From the NCBI GenBank assembly GCA_947053545.1, contig CAMRSY010000001.1:1-64000 (forward strand): 64,000 nucleotides of DNA, written 5' to 3'. The notes beneath the pieces are model-generated. The model was given only the letters and a program-made list of their open reading frames with translations. It ran no database searches and was not told where the DNA came from. Of the stretch, positions 24,718-32,523 are shown one piece after another. The stretch is from an uncultured Clostridia bacterium. GTDB taxonomy: Bacteria; Bacillota; Clostridia; Christensenellales; Borkfalkiaceae. A program made the translations under genes and the position numbers. The number at the start of each line of letters is the position of its first letter. Position 1 is the stretch's first letter.

Positions 24718-26067
24718 TTAGCTGTATATTTCTTTTACCGCGTCTTCCAGCTGCGTGTCGCCGAAAGTAACGTCCCAAACCGCAGGCACGGTTTTACACC
24801 CCATTTCTCTGTTGAGCCCCGTTTCGTGAATACTTATTCTTCCTTCCGGCCAATAAATTTTTGCAGTAGTAAGCTTTAGCGCTTCGCCGGTGCGCGGATT
24901 GACGAACGTAGTCTGCATAATTCCCTTACCGTAAGTTCTGGCGTTTTTATCTTCCGTTCCGGTAAACTTAAGGTATTTTTCCCCTTCGCCCGTATAGTCG
25001 GAAATATATACGTCTCCGTAATCAATCACACCGTTTTCTATAAGCACGCCGATTAACGCTTCCGAGGCGCTTGCCGTACCGTTGTCGGCAAGAACGCTTA
25101 CATTTGTTCCTTCCTGCAACTGTTTCGTCCGGTCGAATTTATTAGTTACTCCCGCCACCTCACTGTGACCGTCTTTATATACTGCGCGCATCGCTATATT
25201 ATTGCGGTTTTGTAATTGCCCCGTGAATATGCCAGAGATATCGCACATTACGTCCACATAACCGCCGCCGTTCCCGCGCAAATCGAGTATCAGCGACGTA
25301 CAGTTTTCGGCGTTGAATTTTTCTATAAGTTCCGCCGTTTCGTAAGCCGCGTTTCCGAAAAACTGGTCAAGGCACAGATACGCCGCGCCCGAAGGTAAAA
25401 AGTCTATCCCCCCCTCTGTTTCGGAAATTACTCTTCCCTGTGCACCGTAAGAAATATTCCACTGCTTACCGTTTGTAGCCATATAGCAGTAACTTGCCGT
25501 GTACTCGCTTTTTGCCAGAGTGTACTGACCGCGGTCCGATACAAGCGTGAAATTTTCGCCGTCTTTACAGCCGTCGATAAATCCGGTGAAATCTTCAGTA
25601 CTGCCGAATGTTTTTTCACGTTCGCCGCAAACTCCCGACGAAATAAATTCGCCCGCCCGTAATCCTGCGGCGTAGGCGGGCGAACCGCCCACTACGTTTT
25701 CAATAAGTATACCGCTTTTACCGTGCGGATGTACGCCCTCGCCGACATATGCTACCGATACGCCGACTCCGCTTTTTTTGCCGCTGTTGGAAGCAAGCGC
25801 CTTTTTATATTCTTCCGCCGTATAATAAGCCGAATAAATATCCAGACATTCGCTTACCATACCTTTAAGCGAGCCGTTTAAAAACGAATCCGAAGGCACG
25901 TCTTCGTAATAATTTTCGCCTACTATTTTCATTACCCATTCAAAGGAAGAAACTTCACGCTTTTTTGTAAGTTTTGCGGTAACGAAGCCGGCCAAAAAAA
26001 ACACAACTGCAACGGCTATAGCTACAATTATTACGACAAACCTTTTAATTCCGCTTTTTTGTTCCAT
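24718..26067 (-). CDS. S41-family C-terminal processing peptidase
   Basis: A 449-residue membrane-anchored serine protease of the Ctp/Tsp type: N-terminal span (residues about 8-32), a PDZ-like region with GVSVAYVG and ILIENVVGGSPAYAAGLRAGE, then the catalytic domain with SLILDLRGNGGGYVDVM, the nucleophile Ser in ADNGTASASEALIGVL, and the general-base Lys in YGKGIMQT. Members trim exported proteins and, in spore-formers, some cleave signalling proteins. ATG 26067 has AGGAGG nine bases upstream. It overlaps the HTH gene by 23 bp. Confidence 0.92.
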   Translation of the reverse strand: MEQKSGIKRFVVIIVAIAVAVVFFLAGFVTAKLTKKREVSSFEWVMKIVGENYYEDVPSDSFLNGSLKGMVSECLDIYSAYYTAEEYKKALASNSGKKSGVGVSVAYVGEGVHPHGKSGILIENVVGGSPAYAAGLRAGEFISSGVCGEREKTFGSTEDFTGFIDGCKDGENFTLVSDRGQYTLAKSEYTASYCYMATNGKQWNISYGAQGRVISETEGGIDFLPSGAAYLCLDQFFGNAAYETAELIEKFNAENCTSLILDLRGNGGGYVDVMCDISGIFTGQLQNRNNIAMRAVYKDGHSEVAGVTNKFDRTKQLQEGTNVSVLADNGTASASEALIGVLIENGVIDYGDVYISDYTGEGEKYLKFTGTEDKNARTYGKGIMQTTFVNPRTGEALKLTTAKIYWPEGRISIHETGLNREMGCKTVPAVWDVTFGDTQLEDAVKEIYS

Positions 26068-26404
26068 TGTTCCTTTCCTCCTCAATATAAAAGCGGTATA
26101 AAATTATAAACGTAACGGCGTCGCCGAACTTACATACGTCCAGCCCCGTCATGCGTTTTAACTTTGATATACGGTATATAAGAGTGTTGCGGTGCATATA
26201 AAGCTTACCCGCGGTTCTGCTTACGTTTAAGTCGTTTTCGAAAAGACAGAAGCAGGTTTCCACCAAATCTTTATCGCAAAAAACCGCGGAATACGGCGCC
26301 AGCGCAGCCCCCGATAAAACAGGTTGGGGCGTACCGCCGGCGGCTCCGTTCAATAAGTCGGCAAGCAAATTACCGCCGGCATGAAATTTATCCGATTGAG
26401 ACAT
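26045..26404 (-). CDS. Stand-alone PucR-type HTH protein
   Basis: A 119-residue protein consisting mainly of a PucR C-terminal HTH domain: CLFENDLNVSRTAGKLYMHRNTLIYRISKL (partly; N-V-S-R-T-A ... H-R-N-T-L) and TGLDVCKFGDAVTFIILYR. Full PucR/CdaR regulators are 400-550 residues with ligand domains, so here only the DNA-binding end is present. It is co-transcribed with, and overlaps, the S41 protease, which may be its target or partner. Its promoter is at 26481-26509. Confidence 0.85.
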   Translation of the reverse strand: MSQSDKFHAGGNLLADLLNGAAGGTPQPVLSGAALAPYSAVFCDKDLVETCFCLFENDLNVSRTAGKLYMHRNTLIYRISKLKRMTGLDVCKFGDAVTFIILYRFYIEEERNNGTKKRN

Positions 26405-26480
26405 TTTAAAGCTCCGAATTTTTATTTGACGCGCATATATCCTTTAACTAACGGCGTTTAAACACCGTACGCGCACATAT

Positions 26481-26509
26481 ATTATATACTCAATTTTTAT
26501 TATTTTCAA
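26481..26509 (-). promoter_or_regulatory. Promoter of the HTH-protease operon
   Basis: TTGAAA (26504-26509) and TATAAT (26481-26486) on the minus strand, 17-bp spacer. It lies in the 383-bp divergent gap 26405-26787, which otherwise holds the plus promoter at 26677 and no gene. Confidence 0.72.
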
Positions 26510-26676
26510 CCTGTTTTACAAAAAACGGATTTAATATCCTCAAACAAAAAACACGGCTTGAAAGGTAAAACGGCACGACTTTAAGTTAAAACCCGCAAAT
26601 TTTGTTGCGTTTGTTATTTTTGCACGGAAAACGGGCAAAAATAATTAAAGATGAAAACAATTTATCCCTCTACGCC

Positions 26677-26705
26677 TTGACATACGCGCGTAATTGTATT
26701 AAAAT
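26677..26705 (+). promoter_or_regulatory. Promoter of the unknown membrane-protein gene
   Basis: TTGACA (26677-26682), 17 bp, TAAAAT (26700-26705). A GC-rich hairpin (GCCGCGC / GCGGCGC near 26737-26765) sits in the leader, about 20 bases before ATG. Confidence 0.75.
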
Positions 26706-26787
26706 AAAGAAACTGAAAGTAATTTGAAACAGCACAGCCGCGCAGCATTGTAAAGCGGCGCGCAATAAATGCGACGGAGATTATTCT

Positions 26788-28479
26788 ATGGAAGAAAAAG
26801 TACTCAACGACGGTCTCGAAGAAAACGACGGAACTGCGTCGGTACAGGCAAAAGAAAAAAAGAAGAACAAGACAAGAAAGGCTGTTGCAACCACTACTTA
26901 TTTCATTGCCGTGCTTTGCCTTCTGGCAGGGCTGGTCGCTCCGCTGTTCCGCTGTATGGAAGGCGTGGCTTTGAAGGAAAGGATGATGTTCAGATATCTC
27001 CCTTCCATGCTTAACGGTATGTTCGGCAAGGAAATAATAAAAATAACCGAAGGCGGATACTTTCTGCCTTTTGCCGCCGCCGGTAAATTTGACTTTTTAT
27101 CGCTGGTAGGTCTGCTTTACGCCGTTGTCTGCATAATTGCGGTAGTTATGTTTATACCCGTGCTTTTGGGAAGCAAGAAAAAGAACACTAGCGCAAACTG
27201 CGCTTTGGGCGTTGAAGTTCTTGCAATGCTGATTACGATGACGTATATCGCATACGCTACTTACAATATTTTCAACGTCGGCGCCGTTGCTTGGACAGAT
27301 TACAATTTCCTTCTCGCTTTCGGCGGCGTGCTTTTAATGGCTATATTCCAAACGATATCGTCAAAGGGCAGTTTGGGCGTTTCCAAAATTTTGGGTCTTC
27401 TTCTCTCGGTTATCGGCGTTATAGCGCTCTTGGACATAACGCTGTTCATACCCAAACTTGCAGAGCCTTTCGGCAAACTTTCCGACCAGCTTAAATGCGG
27501 ACCCATAGCAGGATTTTTGAATATGGGCGAGGGCGGACATGCCCTTGGTCTTAGCGGCATAAATATGCTGCTGTCGATAAAAACGACTATCGAACAGTTT
27601 AAATTTTTAGCGCAAAACGGTTCTACAGGAATTATCACCATTGTCGTACTTGTGCTTTTGATACTTGTAGCTCTGTTTACCGTTTTGAATCTGATATTTG
27701 ATATAATAGGTTTAAGCACCGGCAAAAAATATAAAAACAACCATACCCCCTGCGCTAACAGAGGTTCGAACACGTTTGCACTTGTAAGATATATCGTTAC
27801 TTTCATACTTGCGGTTGCTATAGTAATATTCACGTTCACAGTTAAAAATTTGGAAATGAAAACGGGGCTTTACCTCTGGCTGCTTTTAATAGTGCTTTTG
27901 ATTTCCATATTTAACGCCGCAATAAGAACCGCAAGCGACAATGCAAGGGTTAAGAAAGGCGCGGCCGTTCCCGTTGCCGAAGGTCAGCAAAAACTTGTGC
28001 TTGCCGACCCTGCGTTTAACGCGCAGAGCGCGCCCGCACAGGAAATTCAGCCCTCCTATATCGCATATCAGCCCCCCGTTCAGGAAGCGCCCCAGCCCGC
28101 TTACACTGCGGAGCCCGAATACGTTTCGCCCGATTATATGCCCGAAGGCTATAAGGCGGAACCTGTTGAAGAGCCCGCGCCCGTAGTGGAACCTCTGTCG
28201 GCTCCGCTGGAAGAACCCGCGGAACCCACCCCCACCGTATATATTTACGGCGGCGCGACCGACGAATTTATGGAAACGCTTACCGATAACGAAAAGGTTG
28301 AATTTGTTGAACTGTTCTTAAAGAAGAGCAAAGGCAAGGTTAACGGTGTTCCCGATTATGAAATAGACGGCGATAACAGCGATTTCTTCCCTGCGGTGTT
28401 CGTGCATATCAACAGATACCGCAACATAGTTTCCGACGCGCTTATGATGAAAATGTATAAACAACTCGGAAAAATATAA
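26788..28479 (+). CDS. Large polytopic membrane protein, function unknown
   Basis: A 563-residue protein. A charged cytoplasmic N-terminus (rich in Lys/Glu) is followed by about nine hydrophobic spans between residues 30 and 400 and a long cytoplasmic tail. The tail has a Pro/Glu/Ala-rich linker (about 405-490, with repeated YxxPEYVSPDYMP-like and EEPAEPTPT pieces) and a conserved-looking end (FMETLTDNEKVEFVELFLKK and AVFVHINRYRNIVSDALM). It could be a membrane scaffold or sensor. No family is recognised. ATG 26788 follows GGAG. It has its own promoter and terminator. Confidence 0.75.
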   Translation: MEEKVLNDGLEENDGTASVQAKEKKKNKTRKAVATTTYFIAVLCLLAGLVAPLFRCMEGVALKERMMFRYLPSMLNGMFGKEIIKITEGGYFLPFAAAGKFDFLSLVGLLYAVVCIIAVVMFIPVLLGSKKKNTSANCALGVEVLAMLITMTYIAYATYNIFNVGAVAWTDYNFLLAFGGVLLMAIFQTISSKGSLGVSKILGLLLSVIGVIALLDITLFIPKLAEPFGKLSDQLKCGPIAGFLNMGEGGHALGLSGINMLLSIKTTIEQFKFLAQNGSTGIITIVVLVLLILVALFTVLNLIFDIIGLSTGKKYKNNHTPCANRGSNTFALVRYIVTFILAVAIVIFTFTVKNLEMKTGLYLWLLLIVLLISIFNAAIRTASDNARVKKGAAVPVAEGQQKLVLADPAFNAQSAPAQEIQPSYIAYQPPVQEAPQPAYTAEPEYVSPDYMPEGYKAEPVEEPAPVVEPLSAPLEEPAEPTPTVYIYGGATDEFMETLTDNEKVEFVELFLKKSKGKVNGVPDYEIDGDNSDFFPAVFVHINRYRNIVSDALMMKMYKQLGKI

Positions 28480-28491
28480 ACGTCATAAATT

Positions 28492-28519
28492 AAGGCGGGT
28501 TGAAAATCCCGCCTTTTTT
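28492..28519 (+). terminator. Terminator of the membrane-protein gene
   Basis: Eight-bp stem AAGGCGGG / CCCGCCTT with an 8-base loop followed by six Ts, 12 bases past the stop at 28479. Confidence 0.88.
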
Positions 28520-28534
28520 AATTGCTTTAATTTA

Positions 28535-28564
28535 ATCAGCCGCGGCAAAACAGCCGCGGCTGAT
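28535..28564. terminator. Second convergent terminator, for the sigma operon
   Basis: Twelve-bp stem (ATCAGCCGCGGC and complement), 6-base loop, ending 11 bases before the last gene of the minus-strand sigma operon; ATTTTTAAG follows on the plus side. Confidence 0.8.
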
Positions 28565-28575
28565 ATTTTTAAGTA

Positions 28576-28941
28576 TTATTTTTCCAATATCAGTTTAACT
28601 GTTACGTTACCGCCCGCAATGTTTACGTTACCGCCCGAAAGAGAGTTTACTATATAAAGCCCCCGGCCGCCTTCCGCCAAAACCGTAGGCAAATCGGGTA
28701 CGCAAATTTTACCCGACGGTCTTGTTGCCCGAACGGAAATTACTATTTCTCCGCTATCGAGAACTCCCGAAAAATACGCGGGACAACCGCAGTGTCTGAG
28801 CACGTTGGTTATAAGTTCGCAACTGACAAGTCTGCTGTCAAACACGGCGTCGTCATCCACCCCCAGCGCGGTTAAATAGTGCAAAAAACGCGCCAGTTCG
28901 ACATTCATATTTTTTAAATCGTCAACCTCGAAAGTAATCAT
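28576..28941 (-). CDS. Anti-sigma-type ATP-binding protein downstream of the sigma gene
   Basis: A 121-residue HATPase_c_2 (SpoIIAB/RsbW/SpoIIE-associated) protein. The N-box reads CELITNVLRHCG with Glu and Asn in place; the G2 box reads EGGRGLYIVNSLSGG. The expected DxGxG of the G1 box is not clear. Such proteins bind ATP and either phosphorylate an anti-sigma antagonist or hold a sigma factor. It overlaps the sigma stop by 4 bp (ATGA) and is the last gene of the module. It is the second such protein in the operon, which is unusual. Confidence 0.82.
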   Translation of the reverse strand: MITFEVDDLKNMNVELARFLHYLTALGVDDDAVFDSRLVSCELITNVLRHCGCPAYFSGVLDSGEIVISVRATRPSGKICVPDLPTVLAEGGRGLYIVNSLSGGNVNIAGGNVTVKLILEK

Positions 28942-29663
28942 TGTGAAAGCGCTTCCCTTAGTTTTTCGACTATTTTGCGCTCTGCGCGCGAAACGAACAT
29001 CTGGCTTACCCCCATTATTCTGCCCGTTTCAGACTGCGATTTACCTTTCAGAAACCGCAAAGAAATAACCTGCTGTTCGGTAGGCGAAAGCTTTGATATT
29101 TCGCTTTTAAGCGCCTCGCCGTCCTCAAAAGCTTCAAACGAATTTTTTTCGTCGGCAATAACCTCGTAAAGCGGTACGTCGCTGTCTTCACCCTTTACCG
29201 TCGTGTCAAGACTGACGGGCGCGCGGCACTCCATAGCCTCGATAATAGTTTCTTCGTTTTCGCATAAAATATCAGAAAGCTGCCTGATTGTAGGTTTTAC
29301 TCCGTTTTTCTTGTAAAAATCGTTGACAGCCTGATTAATTTTTGCGTTAAGAGCGTATAGCTTGCGCGGCACACGTACCGAGCGGGAATAATCGCGGAAA
29401 TAATTGCGAATCATTCCCGTTATGGTGGGAGTTATGTATGTGGAAAACATATTGCCCATTTCAGGGTCAAATTTTTCCACGCCGGAAATAAGCGCTTCGG
29501 AAGCAACCTGCAACAGGTCGTCGTACTCCACCCCGCGCCCGCAAAATTTCTTAGCCAAAATTTCGGCCACATACATATAGTTTTCTATAAGCTCGTTCCT
29601 AATCTGCTTGTCGCCCGTTTTACGGTACTCGCGGAAGAGCTCGTCCGCCCTTTCGTTCGTCAT
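28938..29663 (-). CDS. Sigma factor of the SigB/SigF/SigG group
   Basis: A 241-residue sigma-70-family factor. Region 2 reads LIENYMYVAEILAKKF, YDDLLQVASEALISGVEKF and FSTYITPTITGMIRNYFRD; the SVRVPRKL segment starts region 3; region 4 has LSPTEQQVISLRFLKGKSQSETG and GVSQMFVSRAERKIVEKL. The FSTY..PTI..I.NYFRD-x-x-x-x-VRVPR pattern is specific to the SigB/SigF/SigG group under partner-switching control. Whether it is the forespore factor SigF or a stress factor cannot be decided from one copy, although the neighbours make either plausible. Both junctions overlap by 4 bp. Confidence 0.92.
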   Translation of the reverse strand: MTNERADELFREYRKTGDKQIRNELIENYMYVAEILAKKFCGRGVEYDDLLQVASEALISGVEKFDPEMGNMFSTYITPTITGMIRNYFRDYSRSVRVPRKLYALNAKINQAVNDFYKKNGVKPTIRQLSDILCENEETIIEAMECRAPVSLDTTVKGEDSDVPLYEVIADEKNSFEAFEDGEALKSEISKLSPTEQQVISLRFLKGKSQSETGRIMGVSQMFVSRAERKIVEKLREALSQ

Positions 29664-30007
29664 AATTTCAAAACTAACTTTTTAATGGTCCCGTCAACCT
29701 TGTCGATTTTGCAGCCTGATACAAGGGCAGAAATGAGCGCAAGCGAAAAGCCGTCGTCGCAGGGCGCAGGTTCGCCGCCTAAACCCTCTACAAACGCGCA
29801 GACACCGTCCTGTATGTCCATTGATATCTTAACGCTGTCAAAGCCGCATCCCTTTAAAATAAGGCAGCTTTCGGTAACGCACACCTTCATATCTTCAGCG
29901 CCGTCGATATCAGTATCCGCCGCCGCGCAAACCGCGCCTACCGCAAGGCGCAAAGCCGTCATATATTCACTGTCCGCAAGGCAAAACTCAATACAAAATT
30001 CTTTCAT
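29660..30007 (-). CDS. Degenerate RsbW/SpoIIAB-like anti-sigma protein
   Basis: A 115-residue protein in the place where spoIIAB or rsbW is expected, between the STAS gene and the sigma gene. DMKVCVTESCLILKGCG lines up with the kinase N-box (D-x-K-x-A-x-x-E-A-x-x-N) but lacks the Asn; DDGFSLALISALVSGC lines up with the GLGLxLI box but has lost Gly residues. It therefore looks like a kinase fold with weakened ATP binding. It may still hold the sigma factor or the STAS protein. The start overlaps the STAS stop by one base (TAATG) and the stop overlaps the sigma start (ATGA). Confidence 0.78.
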   Translation of the reverse strand: MKEFCIEFCLADSEYMTALRLAVGAVCAAADTDIDGAEDMKVCVTESCLILKGCGFDSVKISMDIQDGVCAFVEGLGGEPAPCDDGFSLALISALVSGCKIDKVDGTIKKLVLKL

Positions 30008-30312
30008 TACTCAAACTCCATAATTCTGTCAAGCGCGCATATTTCGAAAAGCTTTTTTATTCTGGGACGCATATTTTTTAAGATAAGCCTGTTGCCGTCG
30101 GCTTTAAGATTTTTAAATATTTTTACAAACGTGCCCAGCGTGGTACTGTCGATAAATTCGAGGGCGGCGCAATCAAATACAATGTCCTTTTTATCGTTTT
30201 GGTACATTGCCGCCACCTCAGCGTAAAAATCCTCGCTGGTAGCGCTGTCTATTTCACCCAAAAGCGAAACGATAAGCTTGTCGTCCGCGGAAACGAGTTT
30301 AACCTGCTGCAT
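30007..30312 (-). CDS. STAS anti-anti-sigma factor, SpoIIAA/RsbV type
   Basis: A 101-residue single STAS domain. LVSLLGEIDSATSEDF is the first strand-helix, and DCAALEFIDSTTLGTFVKIFK contains the phosphorylatable Ser of the DS motif (IDST, normally IDSSGLG). In partner switching the unphosphorylated form binds the anti-sigma kinase and frees the sigma factor. It is the first gene of the module, promoter at 30382-30410. Confidence 0.92.
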   Translation of the reverse strand: MQQVKLVSADDKLIVSLLGEIDSATSEDFYAEVAAMYQNDKKDIVFDCAALEFIDSTTLGTFVKIFKNLKADGNRLILKNMRPRIKKLFEICALDRIMEFE

Positions 30313-30381
30313 AAATCAATCTCCTGCAAATGTATACTTATTTATAAACTTAAAAACGCGTGCCGAAACCTTTACAACATA

Positions 30382-30410
30382 ATTTTAAATTACGCCGCTG
30401 TTTTTGTCAA
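30382..30410 (-). promoter_or_regulatory. Promoter of the sigma module
   Basis: TTGACA (30405-30410), 17 bp, TAAAAT (30382-30387) on the minus strand, a sigma-A type promoter. A SigB/SigF-type sequence was not recognised here. Confidence 0.72.
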
Positions 30411-30505
30411 CGTCTTATTTTATTTACCAAATGCAAATTTATAAATTATGATGTAAAAATATTCATTTTTCACCTGCCTTTCAGCCTCCGTACACACTAA
30501 ACGCA

Positions 30506-30535
30506 TTGACAACCGCAGCTTTATAATGATATAAT
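30506..30535 (+). promoter_or_regulatory. Promoter of the citrate synthase gene
   Basis: TTGACA (30506-30511), 18 bp, TATAAT (30530-30535); the predicted leader is only about 17 bases. Confidence 0.75.
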
Positions 30536-30558
30536 AAAACAAAAAGAATGGTGATTTT

Positions 30559-31935
30559 TTGGATTTTAACGAGATAAATTTAATTGTAAAATACGCCCAT
30601 ACCATTTCGCGGCTGTCAAACCAGTTGAAAGAGGTTGACAATATTCCCCACGAACTTTACGACAAGTACGACGTTAAGCGCGGGCTGCGCGACAAAAGCG
30701 GGAAAGGCGTGCTGTGCGGACTTACGGAAATAAGCGAGGTGACGAGCTGGGCGGAAAAAGACGGTGTGCGCACCCCTATTCCCGGAGTTTTACGCTACCG
30801 CGGCTATGACGTTAAAGATTTGACCGCCAACTGCGAAAAGGAAAACCGCTTCGGTTTCGAGGAAACGGTATATCTTCTGCTGTTCGGGCAACTGCCCACG
30901 CCGGGCGAGTTGGAAAATTTTAATAAAATGCTTTCCGATTTCAGGGTTTTACCCCGAAATTTTGTACGCGACGTAATTATGAAGCAAACGTGCAAGGATA
31001 TGATGAATATGCTTGCTCGCTGCGTTTTGAATTTATACAGCTACGACCCCGACCCCGATAACGTTATGGTAAGCAACGTTTTGCGGCAGAGCCTGCAGCT
31101 TATTGCGGAATTTCCTATGATTGCGGCGTACTCGCACCGAGTGTATAAATATTACAATACAAACGACGGCAGTATGTATATTCATAAACCGATAGCCGAA
31201 TATTCGACTGCGCAAAACATTTTACACATTTTGCGCAAAGACAACGCGTTTACCGATTTGGAAGCCAAGGTTTTGGATATTTGTCTTATTTTGCACGCCG
31301 ACCACGGCGGCGGAAACGCCTCAACCTTCACCACTCACCTGTCCACGTCGACGGGAACGGACACCTATTCGTCGGTGGCCGCTTCTCTCGGCTCGCTTAA
31401 AGGGCCTTTGCACGGCGGCGCAAACCTAATGGTTTGCCAGATGTTTGAAAATATAAAGGAAAACCTTACCGACTGGTCGGAACCGCAGGTTAACGATTAC
31501 GTACAAAAAATATTAAACAAAAAAGCGTTTGACCATACGGGACTTATTTACGGAATGGGGCATGCCGTATACACTCTGTCCGACCCGCGTATGGAAATAT
31601 TGAAAGAATATGCGGGAAAGCTTGCCGTAGAAAAGGGCAGAGAAAAAGAATTCGAGCTTTACAACACGGTTGCAAAGTCGGCAGGCAGGCTGATTGCCGA
31701 ACAAAAGCGCATAAACAAGCCTGTAACGCCCAACGTGGACTTTTATTCGGGATTTGTTTACTCGATGCTAAATCTGCCTCAAAGCCTTTATACGCCGCTT
31801 TTTGCCATTGCCAGAATTGCCGGATGGTCCGCCCACCGCATAGAAGAACTGACGAACGGCGGCAAAATAATACGGCCCGCCTATCAGTGCGTGCAGCCCG
31901 CCCGCAACTACGTGCCGTTAAATTTAAGAAAATAA
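30559..31935 (+). CDS. Citrate/2-methylcitrate synthase
   Basis: A 458-residue enzyme condensing acetyl-CoA and oxaloacetate to citrate. The active-site residues are visible: His in LILHADHGGGNAST, His in KGPLHGGANLMV, and Asp in NVDFYSGFVYSML; YGMGHAVYTLSDPR and the C-terminal Arg-rich region (PAYQCVQPARNYVPL) agree. The N-terminal extension (about 60 residues before the SGKGVLCGLTEISEV part) is common in this clostridial subgroup. It starts with TTG 30559 after a GGTGAT ribosome site. In an anaerobe it probably serves glutamate synthesis through an incomplete TCA branch; no aconitase or IDH gene is adjacent. Confidence 0.95.
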   Translation: MDFNEINLIVKYAHTISRLSNQLKEVDNIPHELYDKYDVKRGLRDKSGKGVLCGLTEISEVTSWAEKDGVRTPIPGVLRYRGYDVKDLTANCEKENRFGFEETVYLLLFGQLPTPGELENFNKMLSDFRVLPRNFVRDVIMKQTCKDMMNMLARCVLNLYSYDPDPDNVMVSNVLRQSLQLIAEFPMIAAYSHRVYKYYNTNDGSMYIHKPIAEYSTAQNILHILRKDNAFTDLEAKVLDICLILHADHGGGNASTFTTHLSTSTGTDTYSSVAASLGSLKGPLHGGANLMVCQMFENIKENLTDWSEPQVNDYVQKILNKKAFDHTGLIYGMGHAVYTLSDPRMEILKEYAGKLAVEKGREKEFELYNTVAKSAGRLIAEQKRINKPVTPNVDFYSGFVYSMLNLPQSLYTPLFAIARIAGWSAHRIEELTNGGKIIRPAYQCVQPARNYVPLNLRK

Positions 31936-32000
31936 GCTGTTTACCACAGCCGACAAGTTTTATAATATATACGCATAGCGCGTATTAACTTAAAAGTGAA

Positions 32001-32034
32001 AACGCCCGCGCAACCTACTCGTTGCGCGGGCGTT
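32001..32034. terminator. Convergent terminator after citrate synthase
   Basis: Fourteen-bp stem (AACGCCCGCGCAAC and complement), 6-base loop, between stops at 31935 (+) and 32041 (-). Confidence 0.88.
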
Positions 32035-32040
32035 ATGTAT

Positions 32041-32517
32041 TTAATACTTTTTATCAAATCTACGTAGACATATTAAATTTACTATTAGTCCCGCAACCGA
32101 AACCGCAAACATCAAAGCTGTAACTGCAAGAAGCGAAACCGAAAACCCGCTTACTGCCGACGGTTTGGAGTTGACGACGCTCCATAAAATAAGAAACATC
32201 AAGCTTACGGGAGTAAAAATCGCGTCTACCGCGGTGGAAATTACCGTTAACACATTTGAAACTTTTCCGCCGTTCATACTTGCAACAACCGTACCCACGC
32301 CCGAAATAAAATTGCAAACCGCCGCGGCAAACGAAACGACGAACGCCATCCCGACAACGGGTATAAACACCGCCATAGGCAAAAACCATATTGGAAGCAA
32401 GATGGGCATAACGACAAACACTATAACGACCAAAAGCATAAACAGCGTATGCACCGCCATAGCCGCGCCGGAAACGCAGTTTAAAATTCCCGCCGAAAAT
32501 CTTAATTTTTCTTTCAT
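32041..32517 (-). CDS. Four-span membrane protein, unknown
   Basis: A 158-residue hydrophobic protein with four spans (about 12-40, 41-70, 87-112, 123-148) and a short basic tail (LRRFDKKY). No motif or family was recognised. The start is 6 bases downstream of the SDR stop, so it is the last gene of the lon-side operon. Confidence 0.7.
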   Translation of the reverse strand: MKEKLRFSAGILNCVSGAAMAVHTLFMLLVVIVFVVMPILLPIWFLPMAVFIPVVGMAFVVSFAAAVCNFISGVGTVVASMNGGKVSNVLTVISTAVDAIFTPVSLMFLILWSVVNSKPSAVSGFSVSLLAVTALMFAVSVAGLIVNLICLRRFDKKY

Positions 32518-32523
32518 AAATTT

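Noticed and set aside
27755..27775. T-loop-like GGTTCGAAC
   Set aside because: No cloverleaf can be built around it and it lies inside a coding sequence; not a tRNA.
27300..27839. 179-codon minus-strand ORF
   Set aside because: Antisense to the membrane-protein gene at 26788-28479, low-complexity Pro/Ser/Ile composition, no independent signal.
28535..28564. GC-rich inverted repeat as a CRISPR or mobile repeat unit
   Set aside because: Single copy; similar GC-rich stems elsewhere in the window are all different terminators placed at gene ends.
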